Part shown: positions 51,519 through 59,766 of the stretch, piece after piece
Layout: each line of letters starts with the position of its first letter
Position numbering within the stretch: the first letter of the stretch is position 1
Origin: Caulobacter sp. 602-1
GTDB taxonomy: Bacteria; Pseudomonadota; Alphaproteobacteria; Caulobacterales; Caulobacteraceae
DNA length: 64,000 nucleotides
Assembly: GCF_003931565.1 (NCBI RefSeq)
Contig: NZ_RRYI01000005.1
Location: forward strand, 248,001-312,000
Direction: 5' to 3'
Position numbers and translations under genes: made by a program
Notes under the pieces: model-generated
Database searches by the model: none
The model's input: the letters and a program-made list of their open reading frames with translations, nothing else
What the model was told of the DNA's origin: nothing

Positions 51519-53081
51519 ATGAAAACTGAGTTGGGCGGGGATTTGTCGGGAGGCCTTCGCGTACGCGCCGCCCAGTACGTGCGCATGAGCACCGAGCATC
51601 AGAAGTACTCGACCGAGAACCAGGCCGAGATCATCGCGCGCTATGCGCAGGGACGCGGCTTCGAGATCGTCCGCACCTATGCCGACGAGGGCAAGAGCGG
51701 GCTGCGGCTCGACGGCCGCGAGGCCCTTCAGCGGCTGATCGCCGACGTCCAGGCCGGGCGCGCCGACTTCACCGCCATTCTCGTCTACGACGTCAGCCGC
51801 TGGGGGCGTTTCCAGGACGCCGACGAGGGGGCCTATTACGAGTTCCTCTGCCGCGAGGCCGGCATCACCATCCACTACTGCGCCGAGCAGTTCGAAAACG
51901 ACGGCAGCCTCAGCGCCACCATCATCAAGAGCATGAAGCGGGCCATGGCCGGCGAGTACAGCCGCGAGCTGTCGGTCAAGGTCTTCACCGGCCAATGCCG
52001 CCTGATCAACCTGGGCTTCCGGCAGGGCGGCCCGGCGGGCTTTGGATTGCGCCGCCAGCTGGTCGACGAGCAGCGGCGGCCCAAGGCGTTGCTGGACCGG
52101 GGCGAGCACAAGAGCCTGCAGACCGACCGCGTGGTGCTGGTCCCCGGACCGTCCGAGGAGGTCGAGGTCGTCCAGCGCATCTACCGGATGTTCGTGCTGC
52201 ACAGGCGCTCCGAGCGCGAGATCGCCCTGCTGCTGAACGGCGAGGGCGTGCTGACCGACCTGGGGCGCGCCTGGACGCGCGGCACGGTCCACCAGGTGCT
52301 GACCAACGAGAAATATGTCGGCAACAACGTCTACAACCGCGTCTCCTTCAAGCTGAAGAAGCGTCGGGTGGTCAACGAGCCCGAACAATGGGTCCGCGCC
52401 GAGGGGGCCTTCGAAGCGATCGTCGATCCCGACTTCTTCCTGGCGGCCCGGCGCATCATCGAAGAGCGCAGTCGCCGCTTTACCGACGCCGAGCTCCTGG
52501 AGCGCCTGACCGATCTTCTGGCCCAGAAGGGTTGTCTTTCGGGCCTGATCATCGACGAGCGGGAGGACATGCCGTCGAGCTCCACCTACCGCCACCGCTT
52601 CGGCAGTCTGGTGCGCGCCTATCAGATGGTCGGCTACGCCTCCAGCCGCGACTACCGTTATCTGGAGACCAACCGGGCGCTGCGACTGCTGCATCCGCAA
52701 GTCGTCGAGCAGACCATCGCCAGCATCGAGGCGCTCGGGGCCGGCGTGCGGGTCGATCCGGTCACCGACCTCTTGACCATCAACGAAGAGTTCTCCGCCT
52801 CGCTGGCCATCGTCCGCTGCGCGCGGACCACGGCGGGCGGATGTCGCTGGAAGATCCGTCTCGACACCAGCCTTCGGCCCGACATCACCATCGTCGCCCG
52901 GATGGATGCGGCCAATGCCCAGGTGCAGGACTACTACCTCCTGCCGTGGATCGACCTGGGCGTGGCGGCCAGGCTGCGGCTGAGCGAGGAGAACGGCGTC
53001 TTCCTCGACGCCTATCGCTTCGACACCCTGGATCCATTCTTCCAGCTGACCCGGCGCGCCAGCCTGAAGAGCGCGGCATGA
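51519..53081 (+). CDS. second serine recombinase
   Basis: This 520-residue protein has a resolvase domain (about 14-160: RAAQYVRMSTEHQKYSTENQ with the Ser nucleophile, then ILVYDVSRWGRFQD) and a recombinase domain (about 170-290: GFGLRRQLVDEQRR, GRAWTRGTVHQVLTNEKYVG). It lacks the zinc ribbon seen in the left integrase. It is followed by two ParB/RepB-like genes in overlapping order, a cassette of unclear role seen on alphaproteobacterial elements. Confidence 0.9.
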   Translation: MKTELGGDLSGGLRVRAAQYVRMSTEHQKYSTENQAEIIARYAQGRGFEIVRTYADEGKSGLRLDGREALQRLIADVQAGRADFTAILVYDVSRWGRFQDADEGAYYEFLCREAGITIHYCAEQFENDGSLSATIIKSMKRAMAGEYSRELSVKVFTGQCRLINLGFRQGGPAGFGLRRQLVDEQRRPKALLDRGEHKSLQTDRVVLVPGPSEEVEVVQRIYRMFVLHRRSEREIALLLNGEGVLTDLGRAWTRGTVHQVLTNEKYVGNNVYNRVSFKLKKRRVVNEPEQWVRAEGAFEAIVDPDFFLAARRIIEERSRRFTDAELLERLTDLLAQKGCLSGLIIDEREDMPSSSTYRHRFGSLVRAYQMVGYASSRDYRYLETNRALRLLHPQVVEQTIASIEALGAGVRVDPVTDLLTINEEFSASLAIVRCARTTAGGCRWKIRLDTSLRPDITIVARMDAANAQVQDYYLLPWIDLGVAARLRLSEENGVFLDAYRFDTLDPFFQLTRRASLKSAA

Positions 53082-53959
53082 GCGAGCGGGCCTCCGACAT
53101 CCGGTCGATCCCGATCGCCGCGATCACCATCCTCAACCCCCGCTCGCGCAACAAGCGGGTGTTCCAGGAGCTGGTCACCAGCATCGCCAATCTCGGGCTG
53201 AAGAAGCCGATCACCGTCAGCCGGCGGACCGACGGGTCAGGCTACGACCTGATCTGCGGGCAGGGACGGCTGGAGGCGTTCGTGGCGCTGGGCCAGGCGG
53301 AGATCCCGGCGATCGTCGCCGAGGTTACCGAGGAGGACTGCTTCGTGATGAGCCTGGTCGAGAACCTGGCCCGGCGTCAGCATTCGCCCCTGGAGCTGGT
53401 CCGGGAGATCGGCGCGCTGAAGGAGCGCGGCTACTCGACCGCCGAGATCGCCCGCAAGACCGACTTCAGCGTCGAATACATCTGGTGCATCTGCTTCCTC
53501 CTGGAGAACGGCGAGGAGCGGCTGATCAACGCCGTCGAGCGGGGCGTCATTCCCCACACCATCGCCATGGAGATCGCCAAGGCCGGCGACGCCGACGTCC
53601 AGGGCGCCCTGGCCGAGGCCTACGAGAACAAGGCCCTGCCGGGCAATCAACTGCTCGCCATCCGGCGGATCATCGAGCAGCGCAAGATCAGCGGCAAGGC
53701 GGGACACAGCGGCTCGCGGGGCGGCGGGGCCCGGGTGCGGGTGACGGCCGACTCCCTGGTCCGGGCCTACCGCAAGGAGACCGATCGCCAGAAGCTGCTC
53801 GTCAAGAAGGCGGCCCTGGCCCAGAGCCGGCTGCTCTTCGTCGTCAATGGCCTGCGGCGGCTGCTGGCCGACGAGCATTTCGTCACCCTTTTGCGGGCCG
53901 AGGCCATGCACACCCTGCCGCGGCCGTTGGCCGAGCGGCTGGGCGTGGCCGGAGCGTGA
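53078..53959 (+). CDS. ParB/RepB-like protein, first of pair
   Basis: This 293-residue protein has a ParB N-terminal domain: IRSIPIAAITILNPRSRNKR, LICGQGRLEAFVALGQ, VMSLVENLARRQHSPLELVR and an HTH in YSTAEIARKTDFSVEYIW. The C-terminal part is helical, rich in Arg/Lys. It overlaps the recombinase by four bases and the next ParB-like gene by four, so the three are one operon. Confidence 0.88.
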   Translation: MSERASDIRSIPIAAITILNPRSRNKRVFQELVTSIANLGLKKPITVSRRTDGSGYDLICGQGRLEAFVALGQAEIPAIVAEVTEEDCFVMSLVENLARRQHSPLELVREIGALKERGYSTAEIARKTDFSVEYIWCICFLLENGEERLINAVERGVIPHTIAMEIAKAGDADVQGALAEAYENKALPGNQLLAIRRIIEQRKISGKAGHSGSRGGGARVRVTADSLVRAYRKETDRQKLLVKKAALAQSRLLFVVNGLRRLLADEHFVTLLRAEAMHTLPRPLAERLGVAGA

Positions 53960-54873
53960 GCGTGAAGGAGGTCAAGGTCGCCTTCGAGCGCGGGCTGGTC
54001 GTCGTCCCGCTGGACGAGATCCTGCCGATGCGAAAGCTGCCGGACGCGGTGCGCGCTTCGGTCAAGTACAAGCGCATCGCCCAGTCGGTCGCCGAGGTCG
54101 GGATCATCGAGCCGCTGGTGGTCGTGCGCTCGCCGGGCGGCGGGCCCTACATGCTGCTGGACGGCCATGTACGCCACGCCATCCTGCGCGACCTCGGCGA
54201 GCGGGAGACACGCTGCCTGCTGGCCTCGGACGACGAGGCTTTCACCTACAACAAGCGGGTCAATCGCCTGGCCACCATCCAGGAGCACTACATGATCGTG
54301 CGGGCGCTGGAGCGCGGCGTGTCCGAGGAGAAGCTGGCGCGGGCGCTGGATGTTGACGTGCGCTCGATCAAGCGGCGACGCAACCTGCTGGACGGGGTCG
54401 CGCCGGAGGTGGTTGAGCTTCTGAAGGACCGGTCGGTCAATCCGGTCACCTTCGAGGTTCTGCGCAAGATGAAGGCCATGCGCCAGATCGAGGTGGCCGA
54501 GCTGATGATCTCGGCCGGCAACTTCACCTCCGCCTATGCCAAGGCCCTGCTGGCCGCCACGCGCCAGGCCGATCTCGTTCATGCCGACAAGCCCAAGAAG
54601 GTCGGCGGCATGACCTCCGAACAGATGGCGCGCATGGAGCGCGAAATGGCATCCCTGACCCAGGACTTCAAAGCGCTGGAGGCGTCCTACGGCGACGACG
54701 TCCTGCATCTAGTCATCGCCTCGGGCTATCTGGCCCGTCTGGTCGGCAACGAGGAGATCGAGCGCTACCTGCGCGGTCGGCATCCCGAGATCCTCGACGA
54801 GTTTCGGGCGATTATTTCGGCGGCTTCGCTGGATCGGTCGGTGGCGGCGAGCGTGGAGGGGGCGGGGGAGTGA
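53956..54873 (+). CDS. RepB-type plasmid partitioning protein, second of pair
   Basis: This 305-residue protein has a ParB-like N-terminus (LDEILPMRKLPDAVR, IIEPLVVVRSPGGGPYMLLD, GHVRHAILRDLGE) and a RepB C-terminal region (VVELLKDRSVNPVTFEVLRK, SGYLARLVGNEEIERYL). GTG start, coupled to the gene before it. Plasmid partition is the usual family role, but here, with a serine recombinase, it may direct recombination. It ends the last core operon before the low-GC cargo. Confidence 0.88.
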   Translation: MSVKEVKVAFERGLVVVPLDEILPMRKLPDAVRASVKYKRIAQSVAEVGIIEPLVVVRSPGGGPYMLLDGHVRHAILRDLGERETRCLLASDDEAFTYNKRVNRLATIQEHYMIVRALERGVSEEKLARALDVDVRSIKRRRNLLDGVAPEVVELLKDRSVNPVTFEVLRKMKAMRQIEVAELMISAGNFTSAYAKALLAATRQADLVHADKPKKVGGMTSEQMARMEREMASLTQDFKALEASYGDDVLHLVIASGYLARLVGNEEIERYLRGRHPEILDEFRAIISAASLDRSVAASVEGAGE

Positions 54874-54919
54874 AAACAGAGAGTTCGCGCGAGCTCCTGG
54901 CCGGGATGCAGCGCTCGCG

Positions 54920-55486
54920 CTAGTGGCTAACCGGTTGCGACAGACTTACACCCAAGTCCGCACGCTTGCCGATCGTGGCGATCACAACCGAGCCTTTCTT
55001 GGACATCACCTCCACGCGGCTCAAAAGTTCGTTGCAGCCCCTGATGTCTAGACTGCCATTCAGCGCGCTCACCACTGCAGAGACGCTCTCTTGAAACTCG
55101 CGCAGCACACGACGGTCCTCTTCTCGTGACAACATCGACGCCGTCTCAATCAGTTTCCAGTTGAGGCGGACCAAATTTTCGCGCGCATGTATAACCTTGT
55201 CGTCAGGTGCGATCTTTCCTGCTGCAACAGTATAGCTGATGGCGGATACGTCGACATAGATATCTGATATAAGCCTATTGAGTTCGCGAAGGTTTTCCAA
55301 GACGTAGGTAGCTTGCATCTTCTGGCGTTCAAACGTCTGATTTATGACAGGTGCTATCCAGAATGTTCCCAAGGATGTAGCGACCGCGACGATGATCAGT
55401 GGGATTTTGTCCTGCCACAAGAACTTCAGAAGGCCGATGGCGAGAGCGGCGAGTTTTGATTTTGCCGAGGTCCACGTGATTGCCAT
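54920..55486 (-). CDS. small membrane protein of the EVE/GHKL gene group
   Basis: This 188-residue protein has one or two membrane segments near the N-terminus (about 10-20 and IPLIIVAVATSLGTFWIAPV at 28-47) and a long helical soluble part with QTFERQKMQATYVLENLREL and LREFQESVSAVVSALNG. I know no family. The ATG is one base after the stop of the EVE-domain gene, so the two are co-translated and probably act together. The longer frame upstream to 55579 overlaps that gene and is not used. Confidence 0.7.
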   Translation of the reverse strand: MAITWTSAKSKLAALAIGLLKFLWQDKIPLIIVAVATSLGTFWIAPVINQTFERQKMQATYVLENLRELNRLISDIYVDVSAISYTVAAGKIAPDDKVIHARENLVRLNWKLIETASMLSREEDRRVLREFQESVSAVVSALNGSLDIRGCNELLSRVEVMSKKGSVVIATIGKRADLGVSLSQPVSH

Positions 55487-55487
55487 C

Positions 55488-56588
55488 TCATCCAACCTTC
55501 GCCGGTGGTGACAGTCCAATTTTTGCCTTGGAAAGCTTCGCCTGGTCCTGCGCCTTGTTGAGCACGGCCGTGCCGGCATCGCGTTTGGCGCTGGCGATCA
55601 TGCGATCGATCTCCGAGGTCTCTGGCGAGTTCGGCGCTTTGCTGTTGGTCACGGAGGAGTTGCACCCCGTGAGCGCTCCGGCTATCGCGAGGGCAACGAA
55701 TGCGTTGACAAACTGAGCCAGGCGTCGATCGCGATCCTTGAAGTTATATCGACCGGGTGACGTGAACCGCATTTGCGCGTCGGCAAATATATCATCGTCG
55801 TAATAGGTGCTGATGATGCTGTCATAGGACAGTCCAGCGATGCTCTGCCCGCTTTCCTGTGCCTTGTATATGCTGACTGCCAGCGCGATCAGTTGAGCTG
55901 GCGGCGTTATGCTAAGGAAATCCCGGCCGTCGTAAGTCGGAGCGGCGATGGAAACATAGGATTCCTTTTCGCTGATGTAGGATTCGTAGGCGAAATCGAA
56001 AAACTTGTCCGTAATTCCGTTCCGGGGAACTGCGGAAATGGCTGGCGGCTTTTCAAAGTATTTCACGAGGTATGGAGGAAGGTCGAGTTTATAGTGATCT
56101 GTCGAGATCCAGTTGACCTGCCTCACCGGAACGTCCGCATAATCTATTGTGCTCGGACGGATCGTTCTCTGCGGAAGAAAGCTTCCGGCCACCTCGCCGA
56201 ACAGAACACGGCCTTGAGCGCCCCGGCCGGGCACAATGATCAAGTCGCCTTCACCCATTCTCTGAAAAAGATGTTTGACGGTTCGTAGATGCACACTGAC
56301 ATCCGTGCCTGGGACGCCATTAAAATCTTTTAGAAGGATAGGGAGCCCGCTGTCATAGATAAAGCCTCGGCTGGCTCTGACGGCCATTGAATAGCGAATT
56401 CGCTGACGAACTATGTCGTCTGTTATCTTTGCCGGTTTTGATAGATCAAGGTCTGGAAAGTCGAGGAAGATAAGGCCTTCCCGCTCGAATATATCGAAAT
56501 ATTCTCTGTCTTTGCCAGGGTGGACGATCCAAATCTTCTTGCTGCGTGCAATTATCGGTGCGTTTAGATCGACAACGTAAGATTTCAA
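55488..56588 (-). CDS. EVE/PUA-like (Mrr N-terminal type) domain protein with membrane segment
   Basis: This 366-residue protein has at about 15-170 the pattern of the EVE/PUA-like domain at the N-terminus of Mrr-type restriction proteins: KIWIVHPGKDREYFDIFERE, FLDFPDLDL, GEGDLIIVPGRGAQGRVLFG and VPVRQVNWIS. In place of a nuclease it has a helical region and, at about 297-315, a hydrophobic segment AFVALAIAGALTGCNSS that looks like a membrane span or a lipobox, then a Lys-rich tail. I infer a modified-nucleotide sensor tied to a membrane effector; the family of the whole protein is unknown to me. Confidence 0.68.
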   Translation of the reverse strand: MKSYVVDLNAPIIARSKKIWIVHPGKDREYFDIFEREGLIFLDFPDLDLSKPAKITDDIVRQRIRYSMAVRASRGFIYDSGLPILLKDFNGVPGTDVSVHLRTVKHLFQRMGEGDLIIVPGRGAQGRVLFGEVAGSFLPQRTIRPSTIDYADVPVRQVNWISTDHYKLDLPPYLVKYFEKPPAISAVPRNGITDKFFDFAYESYISEKESYVSIAAPTYDGRDFLSITPPAQLIALAVSIYKAQESGQSIAGLSYDSIISTYYDDDIFADAQMRFTSPGRYNFKDRDRRLAQFVNAFVALAIAGALTGCNSSVTNSKAPNSPETSEIDRMIASAKRDAGTAVLNKAQDQAKLSKAKIGLSPPAKVG

Positions 56589-56785
56589 AATGCGACTCCC
56601 CCCCGGACCGACTTAGCCTTTAGCAACTTTGCCTTGAGATTGTGGGGCTGTCCAATTTTAGCATGCACCGGGCGCTGGTAGCTGCAAAAGGCGCGCACGA
56701 AATCGTCGACGAGCACGCAACTCGACAAGCACGCGACTGGCGGTGGGTCGCGGCCGGCAATAAGCCGCGGCGCAGCTTGGGCAGT

Positions 56786-56815
56786 CTGGGCCTTCGGCAA
56801 TTGCCGAAGGCCCAG
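56786..56815. terminator. perfect 30-bp palindrome after the second GHKL gene
   Basis: CTGGGCCTTCGGCAA at 56786-56800 is the exact reverse complement of TTGCCGAAGGCCCAG at 56801-56815. It lies 9 bases beyond the stop codon of the GHKL gene (minus strand). No T-run follows. Terminator or protein-binding site; the rest of 56589-56824 holds nothing else I can name. Confidence 0.6.
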
Positions 56816-56824
56816 TGCGCGTCG

Positions 56825-58561
56825 TCAGATGACGCCCTTCACCTTGCCCATCAGAGTATCGATGAACTGGCCCCAGTAGGCCGTGAGATCTTCGTGGATC
56901 TCAGGGCCATTCTCCTCCATCGCTACGGCTTTGCCATAGGCGATCAGCATCAGGGACAGCCCCTCGACCGAGCGGCGTGCAGCCTTAACTGCGTCATCGC
57001 CGGATACGGCTCCCGGATCCATCTTGGACAGCTCTTGGAGAGGCTTCCAAAGCTCCTGGTAGAAGCGGTGGCGCGTATTCACCCTGATGATGACTTGGCG
57101 GTCGATGATCTGGATGTCGATGAACATTTTCCCGGGATAGTCGACTGACTCAAGGACGAAGGGCAGGTCCTTGATCCGGCCGATGTACTCATCTTTCTCC
57201 TTCTGGTTTTCCGCGTGCCCCGTGTCCTTCGCGAGCTGCTCATAGGCGTCGCGCCGCTTCTTATCGTCGGCGGGCTGTGGCGTTCCCTTGGGAAGAACGT
57301 GGCCGACCTCCTTCACCGCTTCGGTAATCGCGGCATGCTCGCCAGCGTGAACTTGTTCCTTCTGGGCCGCCTTTCCCCACCGGTTTTCCAGAAGCTTGCG
57401 CGCCGTCGGGATGTAGGTGGTCAGCTTGGCGCGGATTTTATCGCGAAGCTCGCCATGCGGTTCGACGCCTCTCTTTACGTTCCGCACGCCGAAGTAGTCA
57501 TCCAGGTCCGGTGAAAACGCGACTTCGATCCCGATAAAGCGGTCGGGCTCGCTGACACCCCGAGGAAATATCCGGGGCACGTTCGTATAAGCAATCTCCC
57601 TACGAGACCGCATGAAGCTGATGGCGCCTTCGTTCTCGGGCAAGCGCAGTCGCTTGGCCAACTCATCGCCACCCAGACCGCGACGACGAGTGACTTCTTC
57701 GGGATATAGGACCACGGTAAGGTAGGCCTTCCCGCCCTTGAGAGGGATGGGTTCGCGGTCCGCAATTACCTGAGGGGCATAGTGTTTCGTACCGCCCCCG
57801 CGAAGCTTCTCGGGATCCGCCTTCGTCAGAAGCACATCCGCCCAAGTGCCCTTCATCTTGTAAAGCGGGTCGTGGGCCGCCAACGCCGTGCCGTTGACGC
57901 TGATCCTGATCCCGCCGTCGATGAACTCACGGAAGATGCGCGAGACTTCTTTTTGCACCTCGATCGTCAGTTGGTTTGCATCAGAGGCGAAGCGGCCATG
58001 TTGCAGGCGGTCGATCGCGCTCCAAAGCACAACAGTGCCGGCGCCTTTAGGAGCGTGCATCGTAGCTTCCGGCGGAAGGTCACGAGGCGCGGGCGGATCA
58101 ATGCCAAAGGGATTTTCTTCTCCGGCTTCTTCCGCAGCCTTCGACTTCACCAAGTCAAAGCCCACGTGCAGCCACGGCGCGTCAGCGGCCTGGCGGCTCC
58201 AAACATCGATCTTGGTCGCGAAGTTCAGGGCCGCCAACTTCGCGCCGACGCCGTATTTGCCGATCGTGTCGGTGCGCATCCAGCGCGTCGAGTAACCGAG
58301 AACGAGGTAGTGTTGCAGGACGCTCGGGTCCATGCCCGCGCCGTCGTCGACAAACACGATCGAAGTGATGTGCTTCTTGCCGTCGCCTTCGATCAGATCG
58401 ATCGAGATGTTGTTGGCGTTGGCCTCGATCGAGTTGTCCACGACTTCAGCGATGGCGGCCGAAAGATCGTAGCCGGAATCGCGGAGCGACATCAGCGCTT
58501 GTCCGGTCTGGATCATCGCCACGCGGGCGGGCGGCGGGGCGGTCTTGTTCGGGGTCGTCAA
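56825..58561 (-). CDS. GHKL (Hsp90-like/MORC-type) ATPase, second copy
   Basis: This 578-residue protein has the GHKL motifs AAIAEVVDNSIEANA (Glu39, Asp42, Asn43), VFVDDGAGMD and TIGKYGVGAKLAALNF. A second domain has DRFIGIEVAFSPDLDDYFGV and a third region VDYPGKMFIDIQIIDRQVII with RVNTRHRFYQELW following; it is related along its length to the ATPase at 38186. It starts with TTG after AAGGA. It reads toward the EVE-domain gene, 236 bases away, and probably belongs with it. Known relatives act in chromatin-like compaction or defence; the role here is inferred. Confidence 0.82.
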   Translation of the reverse strand: MTTPNKTAPPPARVAMIQTGQALMSLRDSGYDLSAAIAEVVDNSIEANANNISIDLIEGDGKKHITSIVFVDDGAGMDPSVLQHYLVLGYSTRWMRTDTIGKYGVGAKLAALNFATKIDVWSRQAADAPWLHVGFDLVKSKAAEEAGEENPFGIDPPAPRDLPPEATMHAPKGAGTVVLWSAIDRLQHGRFASDANQLTIEVQKEVSRIFREFIDGGIRISVNGTALAAHDPLYKMKGTWADVLLTKADPEKLRGGGTKHYAPQVIADREPIPLKGGKAYLTVVLYPEEVTRRRGLGGDELAKRLRLPENEGAISFMRSRREIAYTNVPRIFPRGVSEPDRFIGIEVAFSPDLDDYFGVRNVKRGVEPHGELRDKIRAKLTTYIPTARKLLENRWGKAAQKEQVHAGEHAAITEAVKEVGHVLPKGTPQPADDKKRRDAYEQLAKDTGHAENQKEKDEYIGRIKDLPFVLESVDYPGKMFIDIQIIDRQVIIRVNTRHRFYQELWKPLQELSKMDPGAVSGDDAVKAARRSVEGLSLMLIAYGKAVAMEENGPEIHEDLTAYWGQFIDTLMGKVKGVI

Positions 58562-58652
58562 GGTTCTTTTCCTTCACTTTAGCGCCGTCACCCATCGGGT
58601 TGATCGACGCGCTCGGGGATGACGGGCGGGCCGGAGCCCGCCTGCCTTGGTT

Positions 58653-59156
58653 CTAGTTGGCGCCAGCGTTACGGGCGGCCAGACGGATCGTCTTGCGTTC
58701 CGTCATCACGGTGCGGCGGGAAATGTTGAGCAGGCCAGCGCCCTCGGCGGCGGTGTTACCGTAGCGCCAGTGCTCCAGGCAGCGAGCGGTGCGCACGGAG
58801 CGGCCCGCCGCCCAAGCCGCCAGCTTGCGGTAGCCTTCGGACCAGATGAGAGCTTGCTCGGGCGACTGGCACATCAGCGCGGACGGCGAGATGGCTTCGA
58901 AACCGTCAGCAGTATCGACCTCTTCGACCGGAGCTTGTCGCGTGGCCTCGCGGCGGCGCTGGCGCAGCAGGACGCTGCGGGCGTCGCGCAGCGCGTTGGG
59001 CACCAGAAAGGCGTTTTCGGGGCGGGTCTCGTTCATGACGAGATCGATCGCGTGATCGGCGGAGGCGTACTCCAGCGAGTTCACGGGACGCTGGTCGCGG
59101 ATCTCTTGGAGATCGGCAATGGCGCGCACACGCGCCGGGGAGAGGCTCTTGGCCAT
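58653..59156 (-). CDS. HTH protein upstream of the second GHKL gene
   Basis: This 167-residue protein has a sigma-region-4-like or generic HTH at its C-terminus (YGNTAAEGAGLLNISRRTVM, then TERKTIRLAARN) and helical material before it. There is no sigma region 2. It is the first gene of the minus-strand group, 91 bases before the GHKL start, so it may regulate it. No family recognised. Confidence 0.65.
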   Translation of the reverse strand: MAKSLSPARVRAIADLQEIRDQRPVNSLEYASADHAIDLVMNETRPENAFLVPNALRDARSVLLRQRRREATRQAPVEEVDTADGFEAISPSALMCQSPEQALIWSEGYRKLAAWAAGRSVRTARCLEHWRYGNTAAEGAGLLNISRRTVMTERKTIRLAARNAGAN

Positions 59157-59418
59157 CTTGTCTTCTTTCCATGTTTTGGCGGGCCCGCCCCATAAGGGTG
59201 CAGATCCACACTGGTCAGCAGTTCAAACGTAGCTAAAGCCAAGCTGGTTTCAAGTCCCAGCTACGTGTCGACGCCGCCTGCGAGGGCGCCGATAATTGGA
59301 AAGGGACCGCGGATCGGAAAAGTGTGCAACACGGCGAAATCAGCCGCGCACAACCATAGTCTCACGGCCTCGCCGGAAACCGCCCCGGGCTACCTATCGG
59401 CTGTTGGGAGGCGCGATC

Positions 59419-59766
59419 CTACCGAGTGTGGGGGCGAGTTTTCGTAAACGGGCGCCCAAGCTGGTTGGGGATCTTGCGATCCCGACCTTCATCGGGTGAG
59501 CGGGCCAGCAGTCTTGCGGCCATATCGATGATCTTGCTGCTCAGCCCTATGGGCTCTTGCGTCTTTGGATGGCGATGGATCGGTTCAGCTCCGCCGCGAC
59601 CGTCCCAGGTCGTCCTGTGAGTATCAACCCACTGCCCTGCGTTAGGACCAGTTACCGATGACGGCCTGCGGATAACGGCGCCGACGAAAATTGGCTTACC
59701 GTTCTGAAAAACGACGTCGTACTCTGTCACTGTAGGAATGCTGACGCGAATGACGCGGTGGTCCAT
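59419..59766 (-). CDS. small hypothetical protein coupled to the HEPN-like gene
   Basis: This 115-residue protein starts within the stop of the HEPN-like gene (TAATG), so it is translated with it. It has beta-strand-like VIRVSIPTVTEYDVVFQNG and KPIFVGAVIRRPSS, then a His/Arg-rich part (GGAEPIHRHPKTQEPIG). No family recognised. It could be an antitoxin or accessory unit to the HEPN-like protein, which is inference from the coupling. Confidence 0.65.
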   Translation of the reverse strand: MDHRVIRVSIPTVTEYDVVFQNGKPIFVGAVIRRPSSVTGPNAGQWVDTHRTTWDGRGGAEPIHRHPKTQEPIGLSSKIIDMAARLLARSPDEGRDRKIPNQLGRPFTKTRPHTR

